Source: Oncomelania hupensis (taxonomy: Eukaryota; Mollusca; Gastropoda; Littorinimorpha; Pomatiopsidae). Taken from it: a stretch of DNA of 64,000 nt. A program made the translations under genes and the position numbers. Of this stretch, positions 1 through 10,804 are shown in pieces. Numbering within the stretch: position 1 is the stretch's first letter; the number at the start of each line of letters is the position of its first letter. The stretch lies in assembly GCA_036898135.1 (NCBI GenBank), contig CM072513.1, positions 73,894,996 to 73,958,995 on the forward strand. Reading direction: 5' to 3'. The notes under the pieces were generated by a model. That model saw nothing but the letters and a program-made list of their open reading frames with translations, was not told the DNA's origin and searched no databases.

Positions 1-70
1 GGCTTTAGAACAAAAGTCATTGTGCTGGTGATAGGCTCACTAGGGTCTGTTCATAGGCGTGTAGTGCCAG

Positions 71-232
71 GCCTACGCCTATTGGGACTATCAAAGGGAC
101 AGAGTAAAGGGCTGGCCAAAACCTCAGTATGTCAGTGATGATTGGGTCAAGGAGGGTGTGGGCTCGAAGGAATTTCATGTGTCAGAGACAATAAACAACC
201 AGATCAATATAAAGAGGATTGGATTAATGTGA
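71..232 (+). CDS. Probable last coding exon of an unidentified gene
   Basis: An open frame runs from an AG at 69-70 to a TGA at 230-232 and encodes about 53 residues. It starts AYAYWDYQRDR, continues KGWPKPQYVSDDWVKEG and ends NIKRIGLM. The composition (W, Y, charged residues, no low complexity) looks like real protein. An in-frame TAG at 62-64 means the exon should begin at about 71, after GTGCCAG, although the polypyrimidine tract is weak. AT-rich sequence resembling a 3' UTR follows, with AATAAA at about 598. I do not recognise the family. The gene body would lie to the left of the window. It could instead be the tail of an old transposon ORF. Confidence 0.4.
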   Translation, partial: AYAYWDYQRDRVKGWPKPQYVSDDWVKEGVGSKEFHVSETINNQINIKRIGLM

Positions 233-625
233 CAGCAACGTGAAATTTATAAGTACTTAAAAAAATAATAATACAAAAATAAAACCAACACATGTATACC
301 GACTCTCTGCTGTATGTGTGATGAGGGTGGGATAAGAATATTGTATTTATTATTGTATTTGTTTATTTGTGTTGTATGTATGTGTGTGAGTAGGTAGGAG
401 TGGGTGGGTTTAGGTGGGTGGGTAGGTATGTGTGTGTTTGTTGTGTTTCTCCATGTTTTGGTATGGGCTATGAGGTCTGTGGTCCGCGCTGTTGCCGTGG
501 TGTTCGGAGATGTCCTGATGGTTGCTGCCCAGTGATGTATTTGCTATTGTATTGTTTGAATCACGCATTGCGCTTCTGTTATTTGTACGGATTTGGCAAT
601 AAAGTACTAGAAATGTGTGTGTTTG
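233..625 (+). other. Probable 3' UTR with polyadenylation signal
   Basis: AT-rich sequence after the stop codon contains a GT/GGGT-rich stretch at 380-435 and an AATAAA hexamer at about 598-603, followed by GT-rich sequence typical of a downstream element. The assignment depends on the coding exon at 71-232 being real. Confidence 0.35.
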
Positions 626-838
626 TTTGTGTGTGTGTGTTCATTTTGATAAAGTGTAAAGTGACACCTTTCATAGGCCGACTTTGACACATTTAGTGTG
701 AGCAGTCGCGGTGATAGGTTCCATCCAAGTAAACACGATAAATGGCACTGATAAAATGTAATTACTGCTGGGCTTCGCCACTGTTTGAACTGCCCTCACA
801 ATGACTGGCACTTGCATCAGTAACATAGCAACGCTATC

Positions 839-1160
839 GTCGATAGAAAATAATGATGATGCAATTGATGTTGATTGTGATGACGATGATGATGGTAATG
901 GTGACAACGGTGGTGATGACGATGATGATGGCTGATAATAAGGGTGGTGATGACGATGCTTCTGCTGCTGATAAGGGTGCATTGTGGCAGTAAGTTGCGG
1001 GATGATGATCTTGACAATGATGTTGACAGTGGAGTGACGATAGTTGTGGCTGTGGTGACGATGAAGCAAGTGTTGATGATGACAGCCAAGGGGAGTATAA
1101 TATTAGAAGTGATTCTCTTTCTCTCTTTCTGTCTGTCTGTCTGTCTGTCTCTCTCTCACA
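839..1160. repeat. Degenerate (GAT)n array plus (CTGT/CT)n tract
   Basis: Imperfect GAT/GAC trinucleotides run through 850-1090, and a CTTT/CTGT/CT tract with a short CA run lies at 1110-1160. His/Ser-rich translations of this stretch on the - strand come from the repeat, not from a gene. Confidence 0.75.
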
Positions 1161-4100
1161 CACACAATAATGCGCACGCACAAACACAAGACAAAGTGCA
1201 CACAAAGTTATCATTAGGTAAACAATGTCTTATTCAAAATCACCATCAAATTTTGATGTAACATGCATTAATAAATCACAGAACAAACAATAAACTAGAG
1301 CTAGGTGATCGCTAAAACCTAAATTTGGCAAAATCATAAATACTTTTTATCTTTTGATATCATCAAAATGGTGATGAAAATTATAATAATAGATCTTCAT
1401 CCTCGATCATTATAGCCCTTATCATCATCACCGTTACTGTACAACACCTAAGCATTTATTAAACATGCTCTCTGGCATGCATACTAAAAAAACAGTGCAC
1501 ACAATGAATGTAAAGAATTATGATTTTTTTTTTTAAAGTCAAAATACGTTTCCAGTACCATTGTGTTGGTACAAAGAAGAAATTATATTGAAATGAGTAT
1601 TTTCTTAACTGGTTTTAGTAATATCAACATACTCAAATTGTGTTTATTATCACTGCGCTCATATAAAAGGCATGAACAAGCTGAAGAAAAATTACCCTTT
1701 TGGTACAGAGCAATGCAGTAACAACGGCATGCAACCCAAAAATGTGTACTCTATAGTAATGTTCTTATATAGTGTGATGTCCAGCTCACACAGCTGGTCA
1801 TGGCTATACTGAAATAACTATTACTAAACAAAGACAAGCAAATCAATGTATTGCATTTTATTTTTGCCGTTTGAAAACTGTAGCAACACAAAAACATATA
1901 ATGCAGCCGCATAAAATCATAGTCCTTATTCATGACAATCAAATGAGCTCAGCACAATCAAAGGAAGTCCAAATGTTACAATCAAATAAAATAGTCAAAA
2001 TGACACCTAAAACTGGCCAATCAGTATTTTCAAAATAACATGAAACAATCACAATCAATTGTAAAATTATCCAAAAAATCATGCTGCATTTCAACACAAA
2101 TAATGGCATTCCCGTTCACTGTTTCTAACAAAATTAAAAGGAAATTCTGTTCCTTGAAACAGGTCTTTTGATTCTTTAATATAAATTAATGCAAACAGTG
2201 TGGGTGCACCATATACAGAAACTCAAAAATCATGTAAGAACGAAAATCAACGGAAAGGGTGCCAGCACTAAAGAAATGTACACAGTACAGTCCTGATATG
2301 TAACTTCACATGGCAACTGTCGAGTGTACAGAAAATATGCATCCTGCCGATTCCTTCGTAAGTTTCTCACAGCTGAATACCTTTGTTTCACTGCTAAACT
2401 GAAGCAAAAGTAATCTGCGTTACCCTTAACTACAAATGGAACCATTAAGTGATGCACGGGTTCTGACCAACAAAAAACCAGCAACAACAAAATGTGCTTG
2501 CCAGAAGTTTACCCAAAAGCCTAATACTATAGGGTCTGATATTATGCCCGATTGAGCATGCACACACGCTTTACAGATAAAATCAAAGGTGTAAGTTCTC
2601 AAATGTTTTCAGTCACAACTGTTGCAGATTACAATACAGGCATAATTATACAACCAGGTAAAACGCTGTGGAAGTGAGTATTTAATCAGTGGAAGTGGAA
2701 GTGCAGAAAAAATAATAATCACCAGAAAATTCATTTAAAACGGATTCAACATATTATAACAGATATCACATTTGATTTTCTGTATGAAACGCTTTAATTA
2801 TTCAACTGAAGTAAATAATTTAGTTTCTCATTCCATCACAATGCAATCTATTATTTTTATTCAATTTAAAATAAACACTTAGAGCTATAAACAAACAAGA
2901 TGGAAGAACTGAAACCATTTTACATAATTATGTTTTATACACCACAGGCAGGGGGATCAGTATTAAAAGGTAGGATGAAAATTGGTTTTGTGGTTTTGAA
3001 TGTAGATAATGATGAAACAGTCATATATACATATTTTTAAAAGAAATATATGCAGCTAATTTTAAAAAAAAATTGTAATTATGTACCAGAAGAAAAAGAA
3101 AAAAAATCAATCACTTGGATTTAAATAAAATAGCACATTTATTCTTTGAGCTGACACAAATTTCAAAGGTTTATCTGCAATAGTTTTAGAGATACAGCAC
3201 TTTTACCAAATCCTACAAAATTCATAAAAAATATTTGGTGCTGGTAACCACTCCATAATATAATAATATTTGGCAAAAAATGATTTCAACAGAAGAACAG
3301 AAAACCAAACACCAAATCAAAGAACTGGAAAACATTATTTAATGTTTTTCAGTATGTTAAAATTAGTTTTATTTATTCAGGTTATAAAAAAAAAAAAACT
3401 ACAACAAAAGATTAGAGAAACAAAAAGCAAAATCAAAGACTGTGAAATTCACATTTTGTGAGCGGCTGCCTCATAGATTGTGTGGAAAGCAACTTACAAT
3501 AGTAAGCGCTACTCATACTTTTGAACATCTCCAGAAATATCACATACAATGAATGATACATTATTACAAGCAGCAAGCGTGGTATTGCTAGTTATTGCTG
3601 AATTAAACTATATCATTGATCAGGCTTGGAAAACCTTTCAATGGGTATTCAATTGGAGGATTGATGATGAACAATGTATTTATTTCGGTGGAAGAGTTTT
3701 GAAAGGCCAGGTAACAGAACGAGTTGTGGTACTAATGACGCTTTGGTACTATTGTTGCAGAAGTGTTCAGAAATACCATTGACAGACGCCAAATCTCAAT
3801 CAGCAATGTTAAGCACATTTTTTTATGCTCGTACAGTCATTCACCTTTCTTGCAATGGTCAAATTATTTGGTAATCATACATATAAAAAATAAATGGACA
3901 CTGGAAGCAACAATTGTTACTTCCTCAGTTTGAAATTTGTGTATCTAAATTAGTAAAAACCTTGCTAAATAAGAATATTTCCAAGCAGTGCAAGGTCAAG
4001 GTTATGTGTGTTGTGGTACTGTCACAATAGGCTAGTTTTAGACCCTGCACTAAGGCTTCTCGCCTTAAAAGTTCATCCTGCTGTAGCCTTTGTATATAAA

Positions 4101-5210
4101 AGTCGCTGCCTAGCACACAACACAAGTCAGGGCTGTTCTAAGCATAGGTAAGGAAACTCTCACTAGGATAGGCAGTGACATCATTCAGCTGACCCATACC
4201 CAGAACCCCCGCATGAGGGCGCTCTGGCTCACTGATTTCGCGGGCTTTAGTGGACTACATGGTTAAGGGAGTCATTCTTTGTCTAACTCTCACACGAGAA
4301 GGAAGCCCAAGCTGAGACCTCTCTCATAAGACTATGCAGGTGACAGGTGAAATTCAATTCATCGCAGTATAGCCATTGCCTGACATTGTCAAAAAGGTAA
4401 ATGATCAATCTTTTGTTTCACTGCGCTTTATTGATAATATTATTGGATTATGTTTGTGAAATCTTGCCATGTTTTATGAAAATGAATGTTAGTCAAACTT
4501 TGCTTGACCACGTGGCTGACCCGCGACCGGTTTTAGAAACCACAAGGTAGCCCCCACTGACCAACTGTTGTTTCTCCTATGTGTATTATTGCAGACCAGT
4601 GGCTGTACAGGAGAATGTGTATATTGTTAATTACTTCTCTCTGTGTTTATGTTAGCCATGATATGTATATGTAGAGGAATTAGGATGGAGATTCCAGTGG
4701 ACGACGGACATAAAAGATTGTTCGTCGCTTATCTATATAAGTGTAGCGATCGCTGAGGGCTGTTTCTGCCAACAGTGAGCCCTCTGCACACCCTTTTTAA
4801 ACAAGGCATTGCAGAAACTCGTCTTATGTTTTGCAGATGAGCAGGCTTGGTCCCATGCAGGAGATAGATCACTGAGAGTCAACCCTGACATTCGCCTGCC
4901 ATTGAGCAGAGAGCTCTCCGCTCCAATAGCTAAGTAGTCAACAAACGAGACGAGGCGACAACTCAACGACCAAGTTAAGTGCTCCAGAAGTAGTGCACAC
5001 ACACTGGTCTACAAGGACTGGGCGATAGTCCTCTCTCCTGAAAACGAACATTAGGCCAACCAGAACAAATAGCCCAATGATGAGACAGTAGCAAGTATCG
5101 AGAACAGTAGCAGAATAGACCCAACAAAGAGCGAACTACTCAATTGTTAAGTTAATCCCAGATATATTATGTTTTGAACATTTAAGTTAGTATAGTGTTT
5201 AGAGAATTAT
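1161..5210. other. AT-rich stretch without recognisable genes
   Basis: I see no convincing exon here. Short open frames (for example - strand 2230-2490 and 4733-5002, + strand 3549-3782) match no known domain and have no splice or conservation support. Poly-A tracts near 3065-3110 and 3385-3400 suggest decayed retroposons. The stretch 4130-4560 is more GC-rich and resembles old repeat sequence. Confidence 0.5.
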
Positions 5211-5212
5211 GT

Positions 5213-5858
5213 ATCCTATCCTATTCTATCCCATAACTCGGAGGTCGTAGGGGCACCACAGATTATCGTTTAACCAGCGTACTCCATCTTTCCCTGTCCT
5301 CAGCAACCCTGTTTGTTTCGCTCAGTATCAAACCAGTCCATTCTCGAATGTTGTCCTCCCACCTCTTTTTCAGTCTCCCTCTTCTTCTACCTCCTTGCAC
5401 TGTGCCTTGCAGGATGGTATTTGCTATGCCTGATGCTCTGGTGATGTGGCCATACCATCTCAGTATCCGTTTCTTCACCACTGTGAGCATGTCATCGTGT
5501 TGTCCAATGGCTTGTGTGATGGCCTGTCGGACTTATCGTTTGTGATGTGTTTGGTACAGGAAATGCCCAGAAGTCTTCTGTAGCACCTCATCTCAATGCT
5601 TTGTACTTTTCGTTGTAGGTCTGCTGTGAGGGTCCATGTTTCGCCAGAGTATAGGAAGATGGAGACTTTTGAAATGGGCTTCACCTTGTCAGAGCAGCAG
5701 ACTTCCTGTCGGGACGCATTGTCTGATACAATTGCTCCTAAATATCTGAAGCTGTGCGCCATGTTCATAGAGGCTGAATCGCAATGAGTGCATTTTTGTA
5801 ATTTTAAGCACTTATTTTTAATGCTCGCACAGTCATTAATTTTTCTTGCAATTGTCAA
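5213..5858 (-). pseudogene. 3' end of a 5'-truncated LINE (RT C-terminus), broken
   Basis: The - strand encodes the C-terminal part of an endonuclease/reverse-transcriptase polyprotein of the type often annotated craniofacial development protein 2-like. Motifs in order are SFRYLGAIVSD, SGETWTLTADL, MRCYRRLLGIS, WYGHITRASG, GGRRRGR and RWEDNIREWTGL. Frames shift between the two halves. The 3' end carries a pentanucleotide tail (TATCC on the + strand, 5213-5235). The palm domain is absent, as expected of 5' truncation during target-primed reverse transcription. Two further copies lie at 28057-28700 and 62605-63065. Confidence 0.85.
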
Positions 5859-5880
5859 ATTAATTTGTTATCATTCATAT

Positions 5881-6345
5881 AACTAAAATGGCCATATGAC
5901 TCACATGCTCCTCATAGAACTTGCAATATTTAACATGAAAATTAGTGCCCAGAAATAAACTAAATGAAACAGTGGCATAAAATCAAAAGGTAAAGTTTGT
6001 GAAAAAGTGTCATGTTTTGACTAACATTTGTTGACTCTGTGACCTTGACCTTGAAGTGAAGTCATTCATTCACTGATCATTTACGAGGTTTCATGGGTAT
6101 ATCTTACCAAGTTCGGTTGTGATAGCTGAAATAGGATCTGAGATATTAATTCAATTGCAAGTTTTGCACAGACGGCAAACAACAGACGGACGGACAAAAA
6201 AAATTTATTAAAAAAATATTTTTTTTTACTACTTAGGACTTATTTTGCACATATTTGCAAACATGTGGAAAAAATATTTTGGTGGGGGATGGGGAGGGGG
6301 GGATGAGTACATAAAACTCACATTGCTATGCATGTGAGACAAAAA
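5881..6345 (+). repeat. TGACCTTGA-rich dispersed repeat, short copy
   Basis: It begins with CCATATGACTCACATGCTCC and ends with GCATGTGAGACAAAA, which are near-inverted termini. Inside is GTGACCTTGACCTTGAAGTG at about 6038. It matches the longer copies at 15501-16270 and 16461-17417 and a reversed copy at 26987-27901. No coding capacity is visible. Confidence 0.75.
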
Positions 6346-6758
6346 TTTAATTGACACCGAAATTTGCTCTTTCCCTTATTCACAACTTTCCGGCACCTCT
6401 CATAAAAACTCGTGGGTATCGCTATTATAAATTAAAACGAGGTTAGAATGAAACCAAGTTCCGGTCTGGCTTGTTTTGCTTTTATCAAAGCTTGATGCGT
6501 GACTTTTAAATATGGCAAATTGCCGAAAACGACGATTATTAGAGCCAGAAAACGAGTGGAATAAGTATAAAAACGGTGGAGGAAGTACATGCTCAGTGAA
6601 AGGATGCAAAAAACAATCGTAGAGGCCTGTATTTGTGGCGACTTCGGAGGTGCGTCGATCATCGACAGAAAGTGAAACAGGACCTGAAGACTCTTGTAGT
6701 TTTCCATAGCTTCGCCGTCGCAACCTTCACAAAACACGAAGTAGTTGACTATGTTAGG

Positions 6759-6980
6759 CGAGCGTTGTGGCCAAGTGGGCTAAGGCGGGACTAACTTGCC
6801 TTGTCCACAAGCCAGAAATCAATGGCGCCTGACAGGTGTGGGTTCGAGCCAGCATCTGGGCGTTATGTTTTTCCGAATATTTTTAAAAAATTCACAAATA
6901 ATGTTAGGTAGGTAGGGTTTAGGCGCGCCACTGGCGATAGAAAGGGATAATAAACTGCAGCAAAAAAAAAAAAAAAAAAA
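6759..6980 (+). repeat. tRNA-derived SINE
   Basis: An A-box-like TGGCCAAGTGGGCTAAGGCG at about 6768 and a B box GGTTCGAGCC at 6840-6849 are about 70 bp apart, like a class II (Leu/Ser-like) tRNA gene. An unrelated body and a run of about 21 A residues at 6960-6980 follow. The acceptor stem does not pair well, so this is a SINE and not a tRNA gene. Confidence 0.7.
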
Positions 6981-8260
6981 ATTGTGAGGGTACGATACTG
7001 GTGGCCAGTGACACATGTTATTATTCTTGAATATTTGGAAATAACTCACTAAAACACGCGGAGAAAGAAACCGGAAGTATGTTTCATTGAGGGGATTCCC
7101 GTTGGTGCATAGGATAGCAGAAAAGTGTGAATTCTTCACTTTCTGAACATTCTTTATCTCTCTTTTCTGTCACACTTTATACACTCTCTTCTCAATATAA
7201 TCATCGAGACGCGTTCACAGACACACATAAATACATAAGAGTACATTATTTTTCAAAACATAGTATTCCAACTCAACCAAAAATGTAATACCGATTCTGG
7301 ACAGGAAAGGAGGAACTAATAAGTTGGATTACTATGGCTTTGTCATGACTCTAGGGTTGAGATAGTCTATATCACCACTGAATTAACGCTCTCTATCCTA
7401 CAAGTACGTGGCAGTCATGGCTACATCTTTGTTATTACACATTTTAAAGCTTTCGCTACTGAACTACACTCGCATTGGCCTTCTTTTGCATATTCTCAGC
7501 ATCTTTTTATTGCAACTGTCCCATATGCATCCTATTTCTAGAACGTAAAGCATGACTTTCTACTATTTAATGCTACATAAAGCACGTAAGCCATGTTATA
7601 CTATGGTTAGCCTAATATCTCATTGGTGGGCCTAGGCCTAATCTGCTTCTGTGGTGGTCTGGGAAACTGCCATGTTGAATGGAGAAATCAGATCAGCCTT
7701 TAACCACAGCTGACTACTGGGCCATTTAGGGAAGAAAAAAAAGGGAGGGGGAGGGACAAGTGGGGGAGGATGGGAGGTGGAAGAGGAGGAGGAAGATTGC
7801 TTTAAAAAATCGGAAGTGTGGTAGGCTGCTGTCCTTCAGATGAGAGTATAAACCAAGATCTAGTCTAGTCACACTAATAGGAAACTGGCGCTTTGTTGTC
7901 TTGCTTGTATTCTGAGATCTTCAACTTACTTTTTAACGGCATCTCTAACAATTTATTTATTGTTCTTGCTAAATGAGTATTATTATAATCTTCTTCTTAT
8001 TATTTTTATTCACTACATACATACTGCTCTTAGTTAAATAGTGCATTTTCCACCAAACAGCTCATTCCATTAAAAAATTTTAAAAAATACAAAAGAGCAG
8101 AGATTCAAACCTCAAGCCAGCAGTATTTTGCAATAGGCCCACACACAGCTATACCCATTTATGTTCACATTGACAAATGAATTTTTAAAAAAAGTTTTAA
8201 ACAATAACACCACCACAAAAATCACACATACCAGGAATGGTGAAAGCCAGTCAGTTAGTC
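6981..8260. other. Intergenic stretch, no gene seen
   Basis: AT-rich sequence with a purine-rich run at 7731-7795. At 7840-7890 the phrase GAGAGTATAAACCAAG and the bases after it resemble the tail of the SINE at 52323-52640, so a decayed SINE fragment is likely. No protein-coding signal was found. Confidence 0.5.
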
Positions 8261-8271
8261 AGTTAAGCCTA

Positions 8272-8871
8272 GGTCTGACGACGAACGTTTTGACTGCAAT
8301 CATAATGACAGTACATGTTTGCGAATCATGATTTGAATGGGAGGATTGACGCTGCGAATCGTCAGTAGTCACACTAAAACGTTTGATTTTGGTAAACATG
8401 CGCACAGTCACTGTGCATAAACAAAAGCACAAGAGTTGTGAACCCTTGCTGCGCCCAAAGTCAAAATGTGTGAAAAGCAGCGACGACGAATTTGTACATT
8501 AACGCTAGCAATTCATTTGCTAAGTTCAGCGAAAAAGACAATATTCTATAAGCATTCATGTGACTGTATCATCCACATTACTTCACAGGTATTTTTCACA
8601 CTCAACGTTCCTAGTGGGCCGGTCATGGCCTTGTCATTTTCCAGATCATCTGTCAAGATCACGTGATCAAAATAACGCGTTTCATTGGTTCCCATGCTAA
8701 ATGACTCGCAATCAGTCCGTCGGAATTACAGCATGTTCTAAACGTGGAAAATCATCGCAAATCATGCTGCGAACTGATCTGACTGAGATGACTGGGTGAT
8801 AGTCTCACGAAATCAGTGACTCAAGTCATGATTTTCCTTATGATTGCAATCAAAACGTTCGTCGTCAGACC
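8272..8871. mobile_element. 600-bp TA-flanked non-autonomous DNA transposon
   Basis: The ends are long inverted repeats. The left end begins GGTCTGACGACGAACGTTTT (8272) and the right end is its reverse complement, ending at 8871. The match extends through TGCAATCAT on both sides, giving TIRs of about 35 bp. Both ends are flanked by TA (8270-8271 and 8872-8873), as expected of Tc1/mariner-type or another TA-targeting insertion. Subterminal GCGAATCATGATTTG and AAATCATGCTGCGAAC also mirror each other. The largest internal frame (66 aa) resembles no transposase, so the copy is non-autonomous. The superfamily is inferred only from TA. Confidence 0.75.
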
Positions 8872-8879
8872 TAAGCTTT

Positions 8880-9490
8880 CATCATTGCTTACACGGTCCA
8901 GCGGACAGCACAGAGCTGAACCAGGACCACAAAATAAAGACCACACCTTGGCTGAAAGGGGACTCCTGATCTGCATAAAAGATCTGCCGAAACAACCCTA
9001 GTGGTAACACTAAAGGCACCAGCCGGTCACTGTACAATAAGGGCATCCCTCGCAGGGGATGCTGAGGCTGTACTCTAATTTATCGAACTCCCGTTTACAA
9101 AAAACAAAATAGAATACAAACATCATTATAAAATATCAACAAAATACATGCATATAAAATGCCTACATTGCTAAATAATAATATCATAGGAAGCCCTAGT
9201 GACCATTTGGCAGAAAGCGTCTAATATTCCCAAGCTGATACAACAGACCTCACACACAAATGAGAAGTTTTGTCTTGGAAGTTTGAAAAGAAAAAAGATA
9301 GGTGACTGGTTTAGCGAAGAAGAAGATAGTATAGTAGATTGATAGAACAGAGTAGGAATGAGAAAGAACAAATGAGAAAGACAGCGACAGTGGGAATTTA
9401 AAACACTAAATTTCAAGAAAGTGGGGATACTATTTATACAGAAACCCCTGGCACCCCCAAGGTGGGAATGGGTGAGGGGGTGGGGGGTGA
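8880..9490 (-). mobile_element. Full-length copy of the ~590-bp retroposon family
   Basis: The 3' end (low coordinate) has the family phrase GGTCCAGCGGACAGC and the 5' end has CCCTGGCACCCCCAAGG. The copy abuts the TA element at 8272-8871. It has no intact ORF. The best-dated copies, with target-site duplications, are at 13027-13210, 33608-33678 and 35577-36164. Confidence 0.8.
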
Positions 9491-9894
9491 AAGGCAATCA
9501 TTTCAGCTCGCCCATTGGGCTAGTGATTCAGGCAAAGTGACTTGCCTGAAGCATTTCTCACTAGTTGTAAATGACATACTCAACAACAACAACAACAACA
9601 AAAATAAATAAAAAAGAACAACAGGACACCGTTTGCAGTTGGGTAAAACTTAAAAAAATCATGGAAAATAGAATGTGTAGGGGAACAAGATGTCCGCCAA
9701 AAAATGGTTGCCAACTGGGCGAGTCAGCTACAACATTTAAATCACCCAAGAGGATTGTTATTTGCATTTGGCGACCAGGTGCGCGAACTATATAATCCTT
9801 AGCATTCAAAAAGGATCTTATTTGGAAATGGGAGGTAACTGGTCTTTTTGTTTTGTTTTTAGTTACCTAGAGTTATCTGGGCAGACATCTGGTC

Positions 9895-10212
9895 TCAGAA
9901 CACTATGAAAGCTACCTCGAGCTGCAAGCTTTTCTTCAGGAAATGGGGGTGGTGGTTGCAGGGCAGTGCAAGGCCGACGTAGCGGAGCTAGCCAGGACTG
10001 CAACTGAAATCAACCTTTCGGTTGATCCGGAAAGTTTGATTGAAGACAGAGCAGAAATTATAGGCGAGAAAGTGTGTTCGTTTGCAAAAATGTCCGCCCC
10101 AAGGTTAAACAACTCTGGCCGCAACATGTGGGCAATCCGTTCAAAGTTGTTTCCCCTGGTATTTCCGAGCATGGTCTATTTACCCCAACATTTGCTCCAC
10201 TTTACTCACTGA
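9895..10212 (+). pseudogene. SAP-like domain fragment, possibly transposon-derived
   Basis: An open frame from about 9875 to the TGA at 10210-10212 contains SEHYESYLELQAFLQEMG, then GQCKADVAELARTA and NLSVDPESL. This resembles the N-terminal SAP/HeH-like helix-extended-helix module of large uncharacterised proteins in invertebrate genomes, some linked to YqaJ-type nucleases. This is recognised by pattern only. A T-rich stretch ending TTTTTAG at about 9861 could be a splice acceptor. No continuation with a catalytic domain is seen before STYX, so it is probably a fragment. A real exon of an unknown + strand gene is possible. Confidence 0.3.
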
Positions 10213-10714
10213 TTACAACTTCAGTAATATCTCAGAATTTGTGTGTGTCCTTGTGTCAGGCTTCCTGTCTAACCCACTAGCCATAAACAAGGCATGACAC
10301 CTTTCAAAGTCCTACCTGAAGCCTAAGCTTCTGAGTCACCAAGATATAGACAAAACCTGATAATGTGCTCATGAAAAAAGTACTTGCTCTTAGTGTTTAA
10401 CAGAGTGCTTACCACATCAACAACAACAACAACAAACCTACTGAAGGCACTGGCTAATGAGATCAAGCATTGCATAAAACAGTGTGCTGGAAGTAGGAAT
10501 CGAACATTTCCCCAAAATGCATGTACAGAAGGCTTGAGTCATGAACCCCAGAGCCAGCCAGGTATATCACTACCTATACATCACATGTTTAGCAGGAAGA
10601 TGGACAAAACTATCACACACATAGATATGTAGCACCATAAATACTGTCTTTTTAAATGGCAGTTGTGATCAGCTTCTTTCACAGTTATGCATATTCAATT
10701 GTTCGTTATGCATA

Positions 10715-10804
10715 TTAATCTTCTTCAAACTTTCGTTTGGCCGATGTCCGTCGGCAGGAGCCAGGGCTTGTCTGCCTCATTGCTCTGTAGATTGCCTCAT
10801 ATGC
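10715..10804 (-). CDS. STYX: STYX coding exon 8 with stop
   Basis: A 90-bp exon after TTTTCAG encodes AYEAIYRAMRQTSP and GSCRRTSAKRKFEED, then TAA at 10717-10715. YEAIY matches the vertebrate protein. The remaining tail is shorter than the human one. Confidence 0.92.
   Translation of the reverse strand, partial: AYEAIYRAMRQTSPGSCRRTSAKRKFEED

Noticed and set aside
5263..5545. Separate + strand frames (Ser/Leu/Pro-rich) opposite the LINE fragment
   Set aside because: Shadow frames of the - strand LINE coding sequence.
6513..6623. Short + strand frame ending CSVKGCKKQS, resembling the start of a THAP zinc finger
   Set aside because: Only about 36 codons before a stop, and the rest of the THAP pattern does not follow in any frame.
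10480..10570. tRNA-like sequence on the - strand (GTTCGATTCC at about 10498)
   Set aside because: A B-box-like phrase exists, but I could not fold a convincing cloverleaf or find an adjacent SINE body.
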